From assembly GCA_029817715.1 (NCBI GenBank), contig JARUPY010000104.1:1-64000 (forward strand): a stretch of DNA of 64,000 bases, given 5' to 3'. Positions 12,023 through 22,220 of this stretch are shown here, one piece after another. The DNA comes from Melastoma dodecandrum (taxonomy: Eukaryota; Streptophyta; Magnoliopsida; Myrtales; Melastomataceae). Below the pieces are notes generated by a model. It ran no database searches. It was given only the letters and a program-made list of their open reading frames with translations, and had not been told where the DNA came from. How positions within the stretch are numbered: the stretch's first letter is position 1; each line of letters starts with the position of its first letter. The translations under genes were made by a program, and so were the position numbers.

Positions 12023-13599
12023 GTTGGGATAGGGAAGAGGAAGGTTCATGGAAGGAAGGAAGGAATGGCGGAGGAAATGGGAGTCCTCCTTTTCTTACTC
12101 TTGTCCGAAAGAGAAAGCTTGTCTTGACCTTCTTCCATCATTTTCATCTGATTATATTTATCAAATAAAAAACATAATAAAATTATATCTATTTTTTAAT
12201 GAATGACAAAAACTAAACATTTCCAACCACCCAAGACTTTGACTTTACCCTTCGTTTGAAAATAAAGATTTAAAAAAAAAATCTTCGAGATTGCAAATGG
12301 CCATTTTTATAAAAATGTGACAAAAATACAAAATATTGAAGTCGGTTGATGCATTTAATGATTTTCTAACAAATTAACCGTAAATCATAATAAATCCAAA
12401 AGGGGGAAGAAGAGTTTAATTAAGATTTAAAAAAGAGTGAGTGTGTTTATTCACGGTCCCCTAATTCTAATAATTAAGGGCGTGGGCGTACCTTATAATC
12501 GATATTCTTAATTTTACAACTCGATTAAAAATAAATAAATAAATAAGAGTGACACACAAGACCAACGAGATTCATGTGAGTGAATAGATCTGAACCTGCG
12601 CAACAAACTCCATGAAAGTACCATGTCCATATATATTTTAATGACATTGAGATGCTTGACATTTTTCTTTTGGGAAGATATTGTTAAGATTAAGTATGCG
12701 GTTGCGATCAGGGTGAGCGGGTTCGGGAAGGCATGTTCCGAACACGGAATTTGAAACCTATCTATAATGCTCGATTCATTATTTTTAGAACATAAAACCT
12801 ATTATGCGAATAAAAAAATCACCCAAAAAACTTATTATGTCGGTTCTGATACCGGTTACGGTTCTTACGCTCAACAATTTATATCTTTAAGATACTAATA
12901 TGATTACGTACAAAATTTATTTATTGACCTTAATCCTTCCGCAGGAAGATAATGCTTAGTCTGAAATATCCATTCAAATTATCTTTTTTCTTCACAATCA
13001 TTTTAATCACAGATCTTAGGGCATGATTCGAGAAGTTAATTTATGTCATATAAAATAATTAAATACATTAAATTTTCCAGAAAAATTAAATCAATTATGT
13101 CATATAATTAAATACATCAAAGTTAATTAAATAAATTAATCACATAATTTAATTACATAAATCAATTACATTACGTAAGATTTTGAATTTTTTAGATTAG
13201 TTCCGAGATAAGAATCGTACATGATTTCTTAAAAAATTTAAAACTCGGACTTGTTCGGTCTTTTAGAAAACACAGCTGAACACAATGCTCACCGCTGGTA
13301 GTGATTTTGGATCTGAGCAACTAAAGAAGTTGCCGGGGACCTTCCAAGGTTAGTTGCTACATATAATTATTACATTTTATTTTGACCGGGGATTGGAACG
13401 TTTCTCCGTTCCCTATTATTTATTTAAGGAGTCCCTCTTTATTGACCGAAAAAGAAAGGAATGGACCTGTCCATGCTCCAAAATCTCACTTTCAAGTTCC
13501 CAAAAGTCCTTTCTTCCCTCAATCCATCCCTCGTTCAGACATCACTTAAACCATAGCTACTAAATAGAATCACCCCCGATACCCCCCCGAAGCGATGGA
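12023..13599. other. AT-rich intergenic DNA
   Basis: No gene recognised. The stretch 13030-13160 is built of degenerate ATTAAAT/CATATAATT-like units. The rest is low-complexity AT-rich sequence with short A tracts. Confidence 0.55.
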
Positions 13600-14130
13600 C
13601 AAAATCTTCACTTCTTTAGTGCCATGATCCAAGGAACTACACTGAGAGCAAAAGCAAGTCAATCTGGAGATGATCCACTGATTTCTTTCCGATGCTATTC
13701 ATTTTTCTGAAGCATCGCAATGCTACCCCAAGGAAGTCCTGCTCCACCATGTCGTATGTTTTCCTGCTGTTTAATCTTCATAGTACATCTAGCCAGATTA
13801 AGCTGGCTCGATATGATAGCCCGTAACCAACTCATTCACTAACCAATTCTCCATCCTAGGATGAAGGCAAACTATTCCAAGCCAATAAGGGCCGGTAAAA
13901 ATACATCGCTAATCATCGAAGCCAAAATGCGAGTGATACATTTATATATCGTGTTGCAACGGGAGATCGGTCTAAAAGCCGAATGGTTTGTCTGGTTGGC
14001 CTTCTTTGAGACTGGTGATGTGAGGTCAAAGAAAGTCTAAAACTTGAACGTTGCGCCTTAAGCCTTAACATCGCCCTCCGGATCTCCATAAACTGGCTTC
14101 ACTGCAAGAAGAGGGGCTCCAGGACAGATC
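13600..14130 (-). mobile_element. Degraded LINE (non-LTR) reverse transcriptase fragment
   Basis: On the minus strand, broken frames give the order FRPISRCNTIYKC, then ILASMISDVFLPALIG, then FAFIPG, then a frame change, then YDMVEQDFL. This is the conserved reverse-transcriptase core of plant L1-type LINEs (FRPISLCN..YKCI, then QSAF..GR, then KAYDMVEW). Stops and frameshifts interrupt it repeatedly, and no endonuclease or RNase H part is visible nearby. It is a 5'- and 3'-truncated dead copy. Confidence 0.8.
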
Positions 14131-15155
14131 TTTTAGAACTGATCCCTACTCAAATGGAGTTGGTCTGGTTGGTTCATAAACCATCGGCCCCCTAAACCCC
14201 GACAAGAGGGAACTCTAAGTAAATTTAAATACATGAAATGAGGTGCTCTTTAGTCACATACTCACTCCTATTTACCCAATGATTTTTTTATGTGTGTGCT
14301 TAAACCCATGAAGGGCAGGGTTCTCCAAGAGTTCGATCTATTTGAATATAAATTGAGGGTTAATTAAGGAGATCGAGTAGTTTCACTCGAATTAAGAGGT
14401 TTGGTTAGACTGAATGGTGAATTTTCTATTTGTTTTGAGACATCATGTAGTGTAAATAAAAATTTACTCTAATTATTTGGCTAGGATTTTTTAAAAAATG
14501 GGTAGACAATTTTTGTAAAGTTCAAGCTTTTACCTACTCAATGATAAAGCATAGGAAATTTAGTGTAGTAGATGATGATAATTGTTGTAGCATTATCTAT
14601 ATATAATTAAAAATAAGTTAAATAATTTATAAATTTAATGTAATTTCATATATTAGCCAATAATTTATAGAGGCATTTTAATTAATATATCATGGGTACA
14701 ATTGTTGAGCGGTGTCCATGATTTGGTTAAACCGAACCAAACTAACGTTTTATGATTTGGCTTGATTTTTTCTTTGAAAGTTTTGGGTGGATTAGAGCTA
14801 TACTAAAATTTGAACCAAACCACAAACTAATTTACTTATAGGACGATATAACATATCCTAATTTCTTTTTTTTTAAAAAAAAAAAATCGTCCTAAATCGT
14901 AGAAAAATTAGAAATATTAAAAAAGCATTGTTTCTGTAATCCTTACTTAGATAACTATATAAAACCTTTTGTTTAATTTTATTTTCAAGAAAATTAATTT
15001 CACAACTTCCTTTATGCTTTCTTCTTGTACTAATTCATTTTTTTTATCTAAATCGAACTGAACCAAATCGAAATATTTTGGTTTGGTTAATTTCTGTTTT
15101 CACATAAAATTTGATTTAGCCTTTTTAGTAAAATAAAAAATAATTTTAATTTACT
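14131..15155. other. AT-rich intergenic DNA
   Basis: No gene recognised. It contains short repeats of the type CCGAACCAAA / TTGGTTTGGTT (about 14735-14750 and 15055-15090), common in decayed plant transposon tails, and a T/A palindrome at about 14866-14886. Confidence 0.5.
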
Positions 15156-15795
15156 TGGTGGGTGATAATTTTTGACACGATCCGAACGCAACATGTGAAT
15201 AACGAATTCGGGTCTAACTCTATCATGTTTGTGTCACTATCGGGTTGACCATTTAACCGGATTATTGTTATTAGATTGGTTGAACCCGATATTAACATAT
15301 TCTAAATCGATTTAATCCGATCCAATACAAACTTATGCCTTTTCCCTTTAACTCTACTTAATTTGTCTTCTTCTCTGAACCCTAATTTTAAAGTTTTTTT
15401 TTCTTAACATGCAAGGCTCTTTCTCGCACGAATAAATGACGTTGCTTCTAAAATCTAGATGTTTTCTTCTTGCTCAAATAAATTTTCGGATTTGTTATTA
15501 TTATGATTAATTCTTCTTGCATCATAAATTTGAATTAATATTATTTTACTTTTATTTTGATGCAATTTCTGTTTGCAATTTTATTATTTAATAAAATACA
15601 TGAGTTTTGTTTGTAAAATTGAATAAATATACTAAGAACATATATCTCGTCAATTGGGTCATTTCGTGTTGACCTGATAATAGTCGGTCCGGCTGTAATT
15701 ATTAAAATTGGCATGATAACTTTATCCGGTTGTGTTTGAGTTTATTGATATTATGTCTATAACACAATCCACAAGACCCGAATTGCCACTCCTAA
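15156..15795. repeat. Probable hAT-type MITE remnant
   Basis: The left end reads TGGGTGATAATTTTTGACAC. The right end, reverse-complemented, reads AGGAGTGGCAATTCGGGTC. Both match the widespread plant MITE ends of the form GGGTGGCAATT..GACACG. Possible 8 bp target duplications, AATTTACT and AATTTAGG, differ at two bases. The inside is AT-rich with phrases such as CGGGTTGACC and no coding capacity. Ends are approximate. Confidence 0.45.
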
Positions 15796-15939
15796 TTTAG
15801 GATAATCAAATGGACACCTTTACAACTGCCTTTTGAATTCATATGAAATTTGATTTCTTTTCTTTTTTATATATATTTCTACTTCATAAATTGATACAAA
15901 TAATAAAAGTGACGTAATATTTTTCATTTTTACCTATGC

Positions 15940-16090
15940 GATAATTTTGGACACGATTCGTAATTTTTTTTTTTGTCTAAGTCGGGCTTTAATGAGTTTG
16001 TGTTGTAATCGTATCAATCCGTTATACTCGATATGATAACGGATTGATTTCAGGTCGTGTTCACGTTACCCATTAAGACTCATTTTAACA
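15940..16090. repeat. Second, partial copy of the same MITE family
   Basis: The segment begins GATAATTTTGGACACGATTC and carries CGGATTGATTTCAGGTCGTG. This resembles the start and interior of the element at 15156. Only one end is recognisable, so this is a fragment. Confidence 0.35.
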
Positions 16091-17225
16091 AAAAGCACTA
16101 ATAGGTGTTCCTCACGCGCTATGTTTATGCGTTTATGAATGTTTGTCGATTTTTCTCTTCCCTTTTGACACCGGACAAGCATTTTCTCTTCTCTATCAGC
16201 TCCATCGTAGGTTAGTGCATTTATTCTGTGCGAAATATTTAATTCCTCACTAATAGATCGTGAAATGCATCACTCAAATGGAACATAACCATCATAGTAT
16301 ACTTCAATCATGAGTTTATTTTTTATTTTAGCACGTGCCAAGAGTGAAAAACATCTAAAACTCAAGAAACTTACTCAGGATATTTTTAGGCTATATGTGA
16401 ATAACGGAGACATCCATCAATTTAAAAGTTTATCAAATATTAGTTAGTTAAGTTCTTTATATAACATTTATATGAACACAAATCTTCTTGTAGGAAATAT
16501 AAATATGTCGACAAGTGCACACGATCATAATATACATTTAAAGTTATTTTTGTTATTATTAATATGAACACCAAACTATTTATTTTTCATAATTTTATCT
16601 TGAAATTTTTATGGATTTATTGTATTTTTTGCTTGTTAATTTATGTGGTAATGCGAATACTATGCTGAATTTGTATCGTGTACGTCGTTTTGTATCTACA
16701 TGTTATAAAATGATTTTGTATCTAATTTGATGACACGAAAAATCTTAAAGGGTCTTATTTAGATCGACGTATTTCATGTCGTGTTTGGATATGGTCACTT
16801 TACGTAAGGTTTAATCATAATATATTTTAATATATTAATACACAGCGGGTGGTGCTACACTTAAGGAAAAAAAAAAGAAAAATTAAAAACCAATGACTAC
16901 TTGGTTTAAAAACCAAATAGTTCAGCATATGGTCCCTTTAAAAAATTACACAATCATACTTTAAGATTATTATTAGTTTTTGTTTTTCCTCTCTTGTGGG
17001 AATTTGGGAAAAGATTTTATAGTCAGGAGATCTCATAATTTCAAAATATTAAATAAATTTAAAAAGAGTGAAATCGTGTTAAATTTATTTAGTGAAACTT
17101 TTTTTTATTATACAAGTAAATGGGATTTGTGTGGGGGAGATAGGGATGGGGTGATGCAATAATTAAAGTTATTATTTTATTACAAATCATGCGATGCGAG
17201 ACGATGCATTTTAATTTCCTCACCG
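16091..17225. other. AT-rich intergenic DNA
   Basis: No gene recognised. The far end (about 17225-17600) is probably promoter and 5'UTR of the gene at 17605, with a TATAAA at about 17230-17236. Confidence 0.5.
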
Positions 17226-17604
17226 CCCTTATAAAATCCGAAACCGAAAGAGAACCCCTCCATCCCTTCTTCGTCTTCTTCTCCTCCATCGGAACCTCCC
17301 CCCCAAATCGCAGCCCCAATTCAGTCCGCCTTCCAAGATAGGATTTTGACTACCTGGGCAGGTCCTATCTTTGCCCAATTTCGTTGGGTCGATCGTCGTT
17401 TCTCGATCCGTGGCACGATTTTGATGACGATGAATTCATGATGGTTGCCTGTTCTGTGTCGTTGGGTCGCGTCGAGTTTCGTTGATTTTGTCCTGAGATG
17501 ACTTTTATGCCCTGATTGGTAGATTCCCGAGGGTACCCGCGGTTCTAACCTGTGCTGTTGTTAAGCCCAGGCAAAGTCAAACATCAGTTCGTTCGGCGAG
17601 GGCG

Positions 17605-18186
17605 ATGAGCTCTGGCGGCAGGGGTTCTCCCTGTGGGAAGCTGAAATCGGGCTCTGCAGTGGTGGATGTCGCGGTTTTCGTCATCGTGGTTGTCGCACTG
17701 GGGTTCTTGGCGTATCCGTGTATTAGTTTGTCTGTTGTCTGGTTGATCGGCGGGGTTAGGTTATTTCTGACGGTGATGGGCGAGGAGATCTGTGAGGCGC
17801 CCATGATATATGGGCTCATGGGGCTGAGCGTGTGCTGCGCGGGGCTTGGTTGCTGGTTGGTGATCGCAATCTCCGGGCGGAAATGCGCTAACCCAAAGTG
17901 CAGGGGGCTGAAGAAGGCAGCAGAATTTGATATCCAGCTGGAAACAGAGGAGCGTGTAAGGAAGTTTTCCAGCGAGTCGGAGGCAGGACAAGGTGGCAGG
18001 ATGTTCAGGAGGGGTGTTTTCGAGTTGCCACGGGACCATCATCGCGAATTGGAGGAAGAGCTGAGGAAGATGGCCCCTGTGAACGGTCGAGCAGTGCTCG
18101 TGTTCCGAGCTCGGTGTGGCTGTGTTATTGGGCGGTTGGAGGTCCCGGGGCTGAAGAAGCATCGGAAGGTGAAGTTGAGGAAGTAA
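17605..18186 (+). CDS. Small membrane protein, At5g19025-like (L34e superfamily in databases)
   Basis: Intronless, 193 residues. Two hydrophobic segments (about residues 20-55 and 68-93) suggest two or more membrane spans. They are followed by a Cys pair and the family signature KCANPKCRGLKKAAEFDIQ (about 95-115). The C-terminal part contains LRKMAPVNGRAVLVFRARCG, which closely matches plant proteins annotated as uncharacterized At5g19025-like. Databases place these under a ribosomal L34e superfamily label, but nothing here suggests a ribosomal role. The signature cysteines could bind a metal; that is inference. The start at 17605 gives the usual MSSGG-like N-terminus. No function is established that I can name. 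Confidence 0.85.
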   Translation: MSSGGRGSPCGKLKSGSAVVDVAVFVIVVVALGFLAYPCISLSVVWLIGGVRLFLTVMGEEICEAPMIYGLMGLSVCCAGLGCWLVIAISGRKCANPKCRGLKKAAEFDIQLETEERVRKFSSESEAGQGGRMFRRGVFELPRDHHRELEEELRKMAPVNGRAVLVFRARCGCVIGRLEVPGLKKHRKVKLRK

Positions 18187-19372
18187 TCGGTAGTTTTATC
18201 CCAAATGATTAGACACAAGGAAGAGAGGACTCTGTCCTCGTGGTTATATACCGGAATACCATACTTATACTGTTACAACTAGATAAATAATTGCACGATC
18301 AAAGGCGTGTATTTGCAGTTATGTACAGATCAGTTTACCCGGATATAATAATACCCATGACGATTTCGATTGGACAATGAGTTTTACCGTTGTTGCTGCA
18401 GTTTATCCTCTCCTAATATACGGTCTGGTCTGTGCATCACTCCCCTATTGCAAGCGAGCTAGGTAACTACACTTCGCTTTGGTTTTGATTAAGACAGTCA
18501 TCTCATATACTGATGCATTTCTTATCAACTACCCGTTGATTCATCTTCATGATATTGCAACATGGTTGCCATGCTGTTTTAACATCGTAAACGATGGCTG
18601 ATTGAATTTGGTATCAATTGGCATTCTGCCAGTTTCTTATCCAATCTTTTAGCCAGACAAATGGCTGGTTTAAGATTTGGCTACCTGCATCATATGCCCT
18701 TTGGTCCTAGTAGAATTTAGGCTTGTGATGCATGCTGGAGGGATGATATCTGCATCGCATGCGATATGGAATAGTCGCAGAGCCATAACTAGGAGGCTGT
18801 AGCTTGATTTATCGGTAAATGTCGTACTCGGCTCCAATCCTCAACCACCTCATTCTTCAAGCAAGCAGCAATCCTGCAGAAGGTGGCAGGTGTTGTCTCT
18901 TCATAACACTGGTCCGCACGACATCTCCTTTGTTGCAGCAGTTCCCTGTGGGAAGGCCTTCCTCTTGCCAGTATGCGAGGAGGAGTTCAAATGTTGTGAT
19001 ATTCTTTAGAAGGATCTTTTGCGGGGGAGAAATGATGAAATCAAGAGAATGACCCAGTTGATAATTTTTTTGCGGGGGAGAACTGGGATTTAGAATATAT
19101 TCTTTAGAAGGATTTTTTTTTTTTAATTTCTGAAGTTAGGGGATTGGATTGATGAAGAAACAAAATTGTTCCCATTTACTATAGAGTATCAAAAATTTTC
19201 TCTGGCACATAATCTAATTCTCTTTATTGTGCATCAGATTTTGCCAAATAAATTTGACTTGGTTCATACTGCAATCTCGCCGTGGTGGAAGCAGCAATCA
19301 CAAGCCCCAATGCGATCATCGATTACTTCCCAGTTTGACTTCTAACTTTTTGGCTCTTACTTTCCTGCATCG
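18187..19372. other. 3'UTR and intergenic DNA
   Basis: Probably 3'UTR of the membrane-protein gene, then the promoter of the AAR3-like gene at 19373. No other coding frame is convincing. GCGGGGGAGAA occurs twice, at about 19022 and 19072. Confidence 0.5.
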
Positions 19373-21675
19373 ATGGAGTGTTCACCCTCGACCCAGTTCG
19401 ATATCTTAGACGTTTACCGGCGTTTCTCCGGTAATAAGCCTCCAAAATTGCTGCTTTGGCCATATTCACTGCCATTCGAAAGTTTAAATTTCAATGTGGA
19501 AGTGAACTTATTTATTTATATGTGAAAAGTTTGGTTTTTTTCCTTTCTTTAAAAGTAAAGTTTAGGTCTTTGGTGTCTTAGATTGTTTAGAGCTTGATCT
19601 TTATGTGGTGATTGTTGGCGGGTACAAAGCCAGGAGTGGGAGGAGTGGTCAGTGTTGCTGAGATCAAAGGGTGTCTGGTGACCTTTGGAGGAATTAGTTG
19701 GACGCTTGATTGTTCTGATGTCAACTGGGTTTTTACTGATCCAGATATTAGATCGAGGGAAGCGTATATTTGTGGGGAAGAAATTAAGAGTCTTGAGGAA
19801 GAATCTGAAAGAGCCACCCCCATGAGGCATGTTGCTGTGCGGCTGTTGACCTCTCTCGCAACAAGGTTACCTTCAGATGGGTAGGATATGATATCTCTGG
19901 TTTTTTGTAAACTTCTGTTATGTGGGATATGCACATCATGTACTGAAAAGCGAGTCTTGTTGTTCCCAATCTCAGGATATCGATCTTTGATGAGCTGAGG
20001 AAGCTGATGTCGTGCATAAATTTATCGGTAAGCCTGGGGACTTGATATGGGGACTATTAGTCCTAGGCTAGCTTACTCTTGCCCCTTCGGACTGAGCTGC
20101 CTACCAACTCATTGGGATTTTGCAGATTGATTTTTCAGAATTCTCTTGCTTCTACGATTTTGTATTCTTCGTCTGCCTAGAGAAAGGCAACAGAGCCATC
20201 CGTAAGCTTTTTCTTTTGGCTTTCCTTAGGAACATTCAATATTTTTCCTCTTGTTGACAGAGGTAACTCATTTGTTTTAGTTATGATGTGAGCCGTAAGC
20301 AAGGCCATCACTGCCTGGAAGTTAGTCTTATCGGGAAGGTTTCGACTGCTTAATCAGTGGTGTGATTTTGTGGAGGTATCTCCTTTATGTTCTTGTGTAT
20401 TAATTTAATCTCAATGCAGACAGCTTTTATTGACTAAACCATGGAAAAACTGTCTGCATTAATTTTTGTTGCCTGACATTAGGCATGAAAAGTCTTACAT
20501 GGTCATATTCATGCCTAGATGAGAATTGTATGGCGGAATGATCTAATGTGGCGTATGTTACTGTCATTTTCTTTTCGGATACGTACTGTGGTTGTGTGTT
20601 TCTTGTATCTTTAGTATTCTTTATTATGCTTCTAGGATGACTATTAAGATTTTTCCCCTTTAATTTTTTGGCATTTTATGCTCTTCTGCCTGGTTCCTTC
20701 ACTTTCAGCACTATGATTCGTGAACTGTTGTTTCTGCTACCATATATTTTTCCTGTACATTTTTATCCACACTTCCCATGGATTTCTTTCAGAAAAGTGG
20801 CCGTTCTAGCATCTCCAAGGATTTGTGGCAGCAAGTTTTAGGATTTAGCCATAAATCTCTCGAGCACTATGATCCTAAAGGTAATAGATTACTTATACTG
20901 CGTGTATTTTCCAATTATTTTGATTGGTTTTCTCACGTAAAGAGCCTCGAATAATCAAAGCAAGACTGTCTATGAAATTTGACACAGCTTTTCATGCATG
21001 TCATTTGGTACCGAACCTTAAAAGATAGCAGATGTTTCCCATGATAGAAGAGAATGCTCAACGAACTCAGTTGTTTCACTGCACATGAACAGGTTTGATA
21101 CCCTGACTGAAATTCCTAAGACTTCTCATATCTGAACCAGTGGCTGACACTGCATCGCCATGGTTGTGTTTTACCACCCATTGTAGTTTTGATATAGATG
21201 ATGTGCTGATCCAACTAACCTCGTCGCAAGATCTCAGGGTCCAATAACAATACAAAATTTTGCCGTGCCCACGATGATGACAATAAACCCAGTTCATCTC
21301 TTCCCGGTATTCATATGGATCAACCTTCACTTATTTTTGGGAATATCTGGATCGGGCTTTGATTGATTTTGGTTAGTTGACTCGCCAGGTAAGAAGAGGA
21401 AATTGAGTTGCCACGATTTCGAGCCAGTTGTCGCAGACCTTTTGGGTATGCACATTCAGGGCTCTCTAGAATCACTATGTTCGCAGAGAAAAATATACTT
21501 GACTTCGACTTCAATCTGCAAGGGGGAGACACATTCGCTTTCGAAGGACCTGCCGGAAAGTAATGAAGCACAGCATCCCCCTAGGGTCCACATCTTTGTG
21601 TGTGGTCAGAGGTCGTCAGTCGATGGAATGGCAGCAGACGTCACGATTTGCCGAATAAAAATCAAGCAAGAGTAG
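19373..21675 (+). CDS. AAR3/DCN1-like protein, with an apparently missing exon
   Basis: A joined model reads 19373-19430, 19634-19880, 19976-20027, 20126-20201, 20293-20375, 20793-20880, 21238-21306 and 21377-21675, giving 323 residues with all phases compatible. Matching pieces in order: FDILDVYRRF, ISIFDELRKLMSCINLS, DFSEFSCFYDFVFFVC, AITAWKLVLSGRFRLLNQWC, KDLWQQVLGFSHKSLEHYDP and the tail PGKKRKLS. These fit the DCN1-like (PONY/DUF298) family, nearest to Arabidopsis AAR3 (At3g28970). DCN1-like proteins promote NEDD8 transfer to cullins. The exon expected after YDP(E)G, encoding AWPVLIDDFVEHMYR, cannot be found between 20881 and 21237. Splicing 20880 to 21238 stays in frame without it. Exon 2 is also divergent, and the usual CRENGQKN reads CLEKGNRA. 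The acceptor at 20293 is the weakest. The gene may be functional in a changed way, or on its way to a pseudogene. Confidence 0.65.
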
Positions 21676-22220
21676 ATTGTGAAGAGTATTCACATAGCTT
21701 ATGATCCTATTTCATAGATGTATAAAATTTATTAGACTTGCAAACAGTCATTTACATCAGAATGAATCAATTTCTTTTTTTTTTACCGACAACATCGCCA
21801 GAACAAAAACAACAGGCAAAAAAAAAAACAGAAAACAGAAAACTTTGAAGAGCTTACAAAATTTTGTTGTTCTTACAACAAATTCACTCCCCCCATCCCC
21901 ATATAAAAGTCATGTGTTCTTGTGGTGATGGAAACCCATAACTTGGAACAAAACAAGGAAGATAATAGTCCAAGCCACTCCCACATCCCGACCTTTGCTT
22001 CCTCGAGTCCTTGGCGACAGGGGGTCCGAGCTCGCCTCCGCTCGTAACGCTCCACTGCAGCGTGACCCAAACCGCCACCTGACCTTTACCCCAATCCCCC
22101 GAGAATGGACCCGTCCAGGCTTTGCCTTGTCTTCGTGGTGTTGTCGGCCGTGGTTCCTGCGGTATCTTCAACATTGTCCCAACTGACTCATATTCGAGTC
22201 TTATTAGCATGGAGTGGCAT
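21676..22220. other. Intergenic space and likely 3' flank of the SS2 pseudogene
   Basis: No separate gene recognised. The minus-strand frame at 21884-22246 overlaps the end of the starch synthase pseudogene and looks like former 3'UTR. Confidence 0.45.

Noticed and set aside
21001..21095. Segment ending HMNR before GTTTGA as the missing DCN1-like exon
   Set aside because: Only the last few residues resemble HMYR, the AWPVLIDDF core is absent, and its phase does not fit the next exon.
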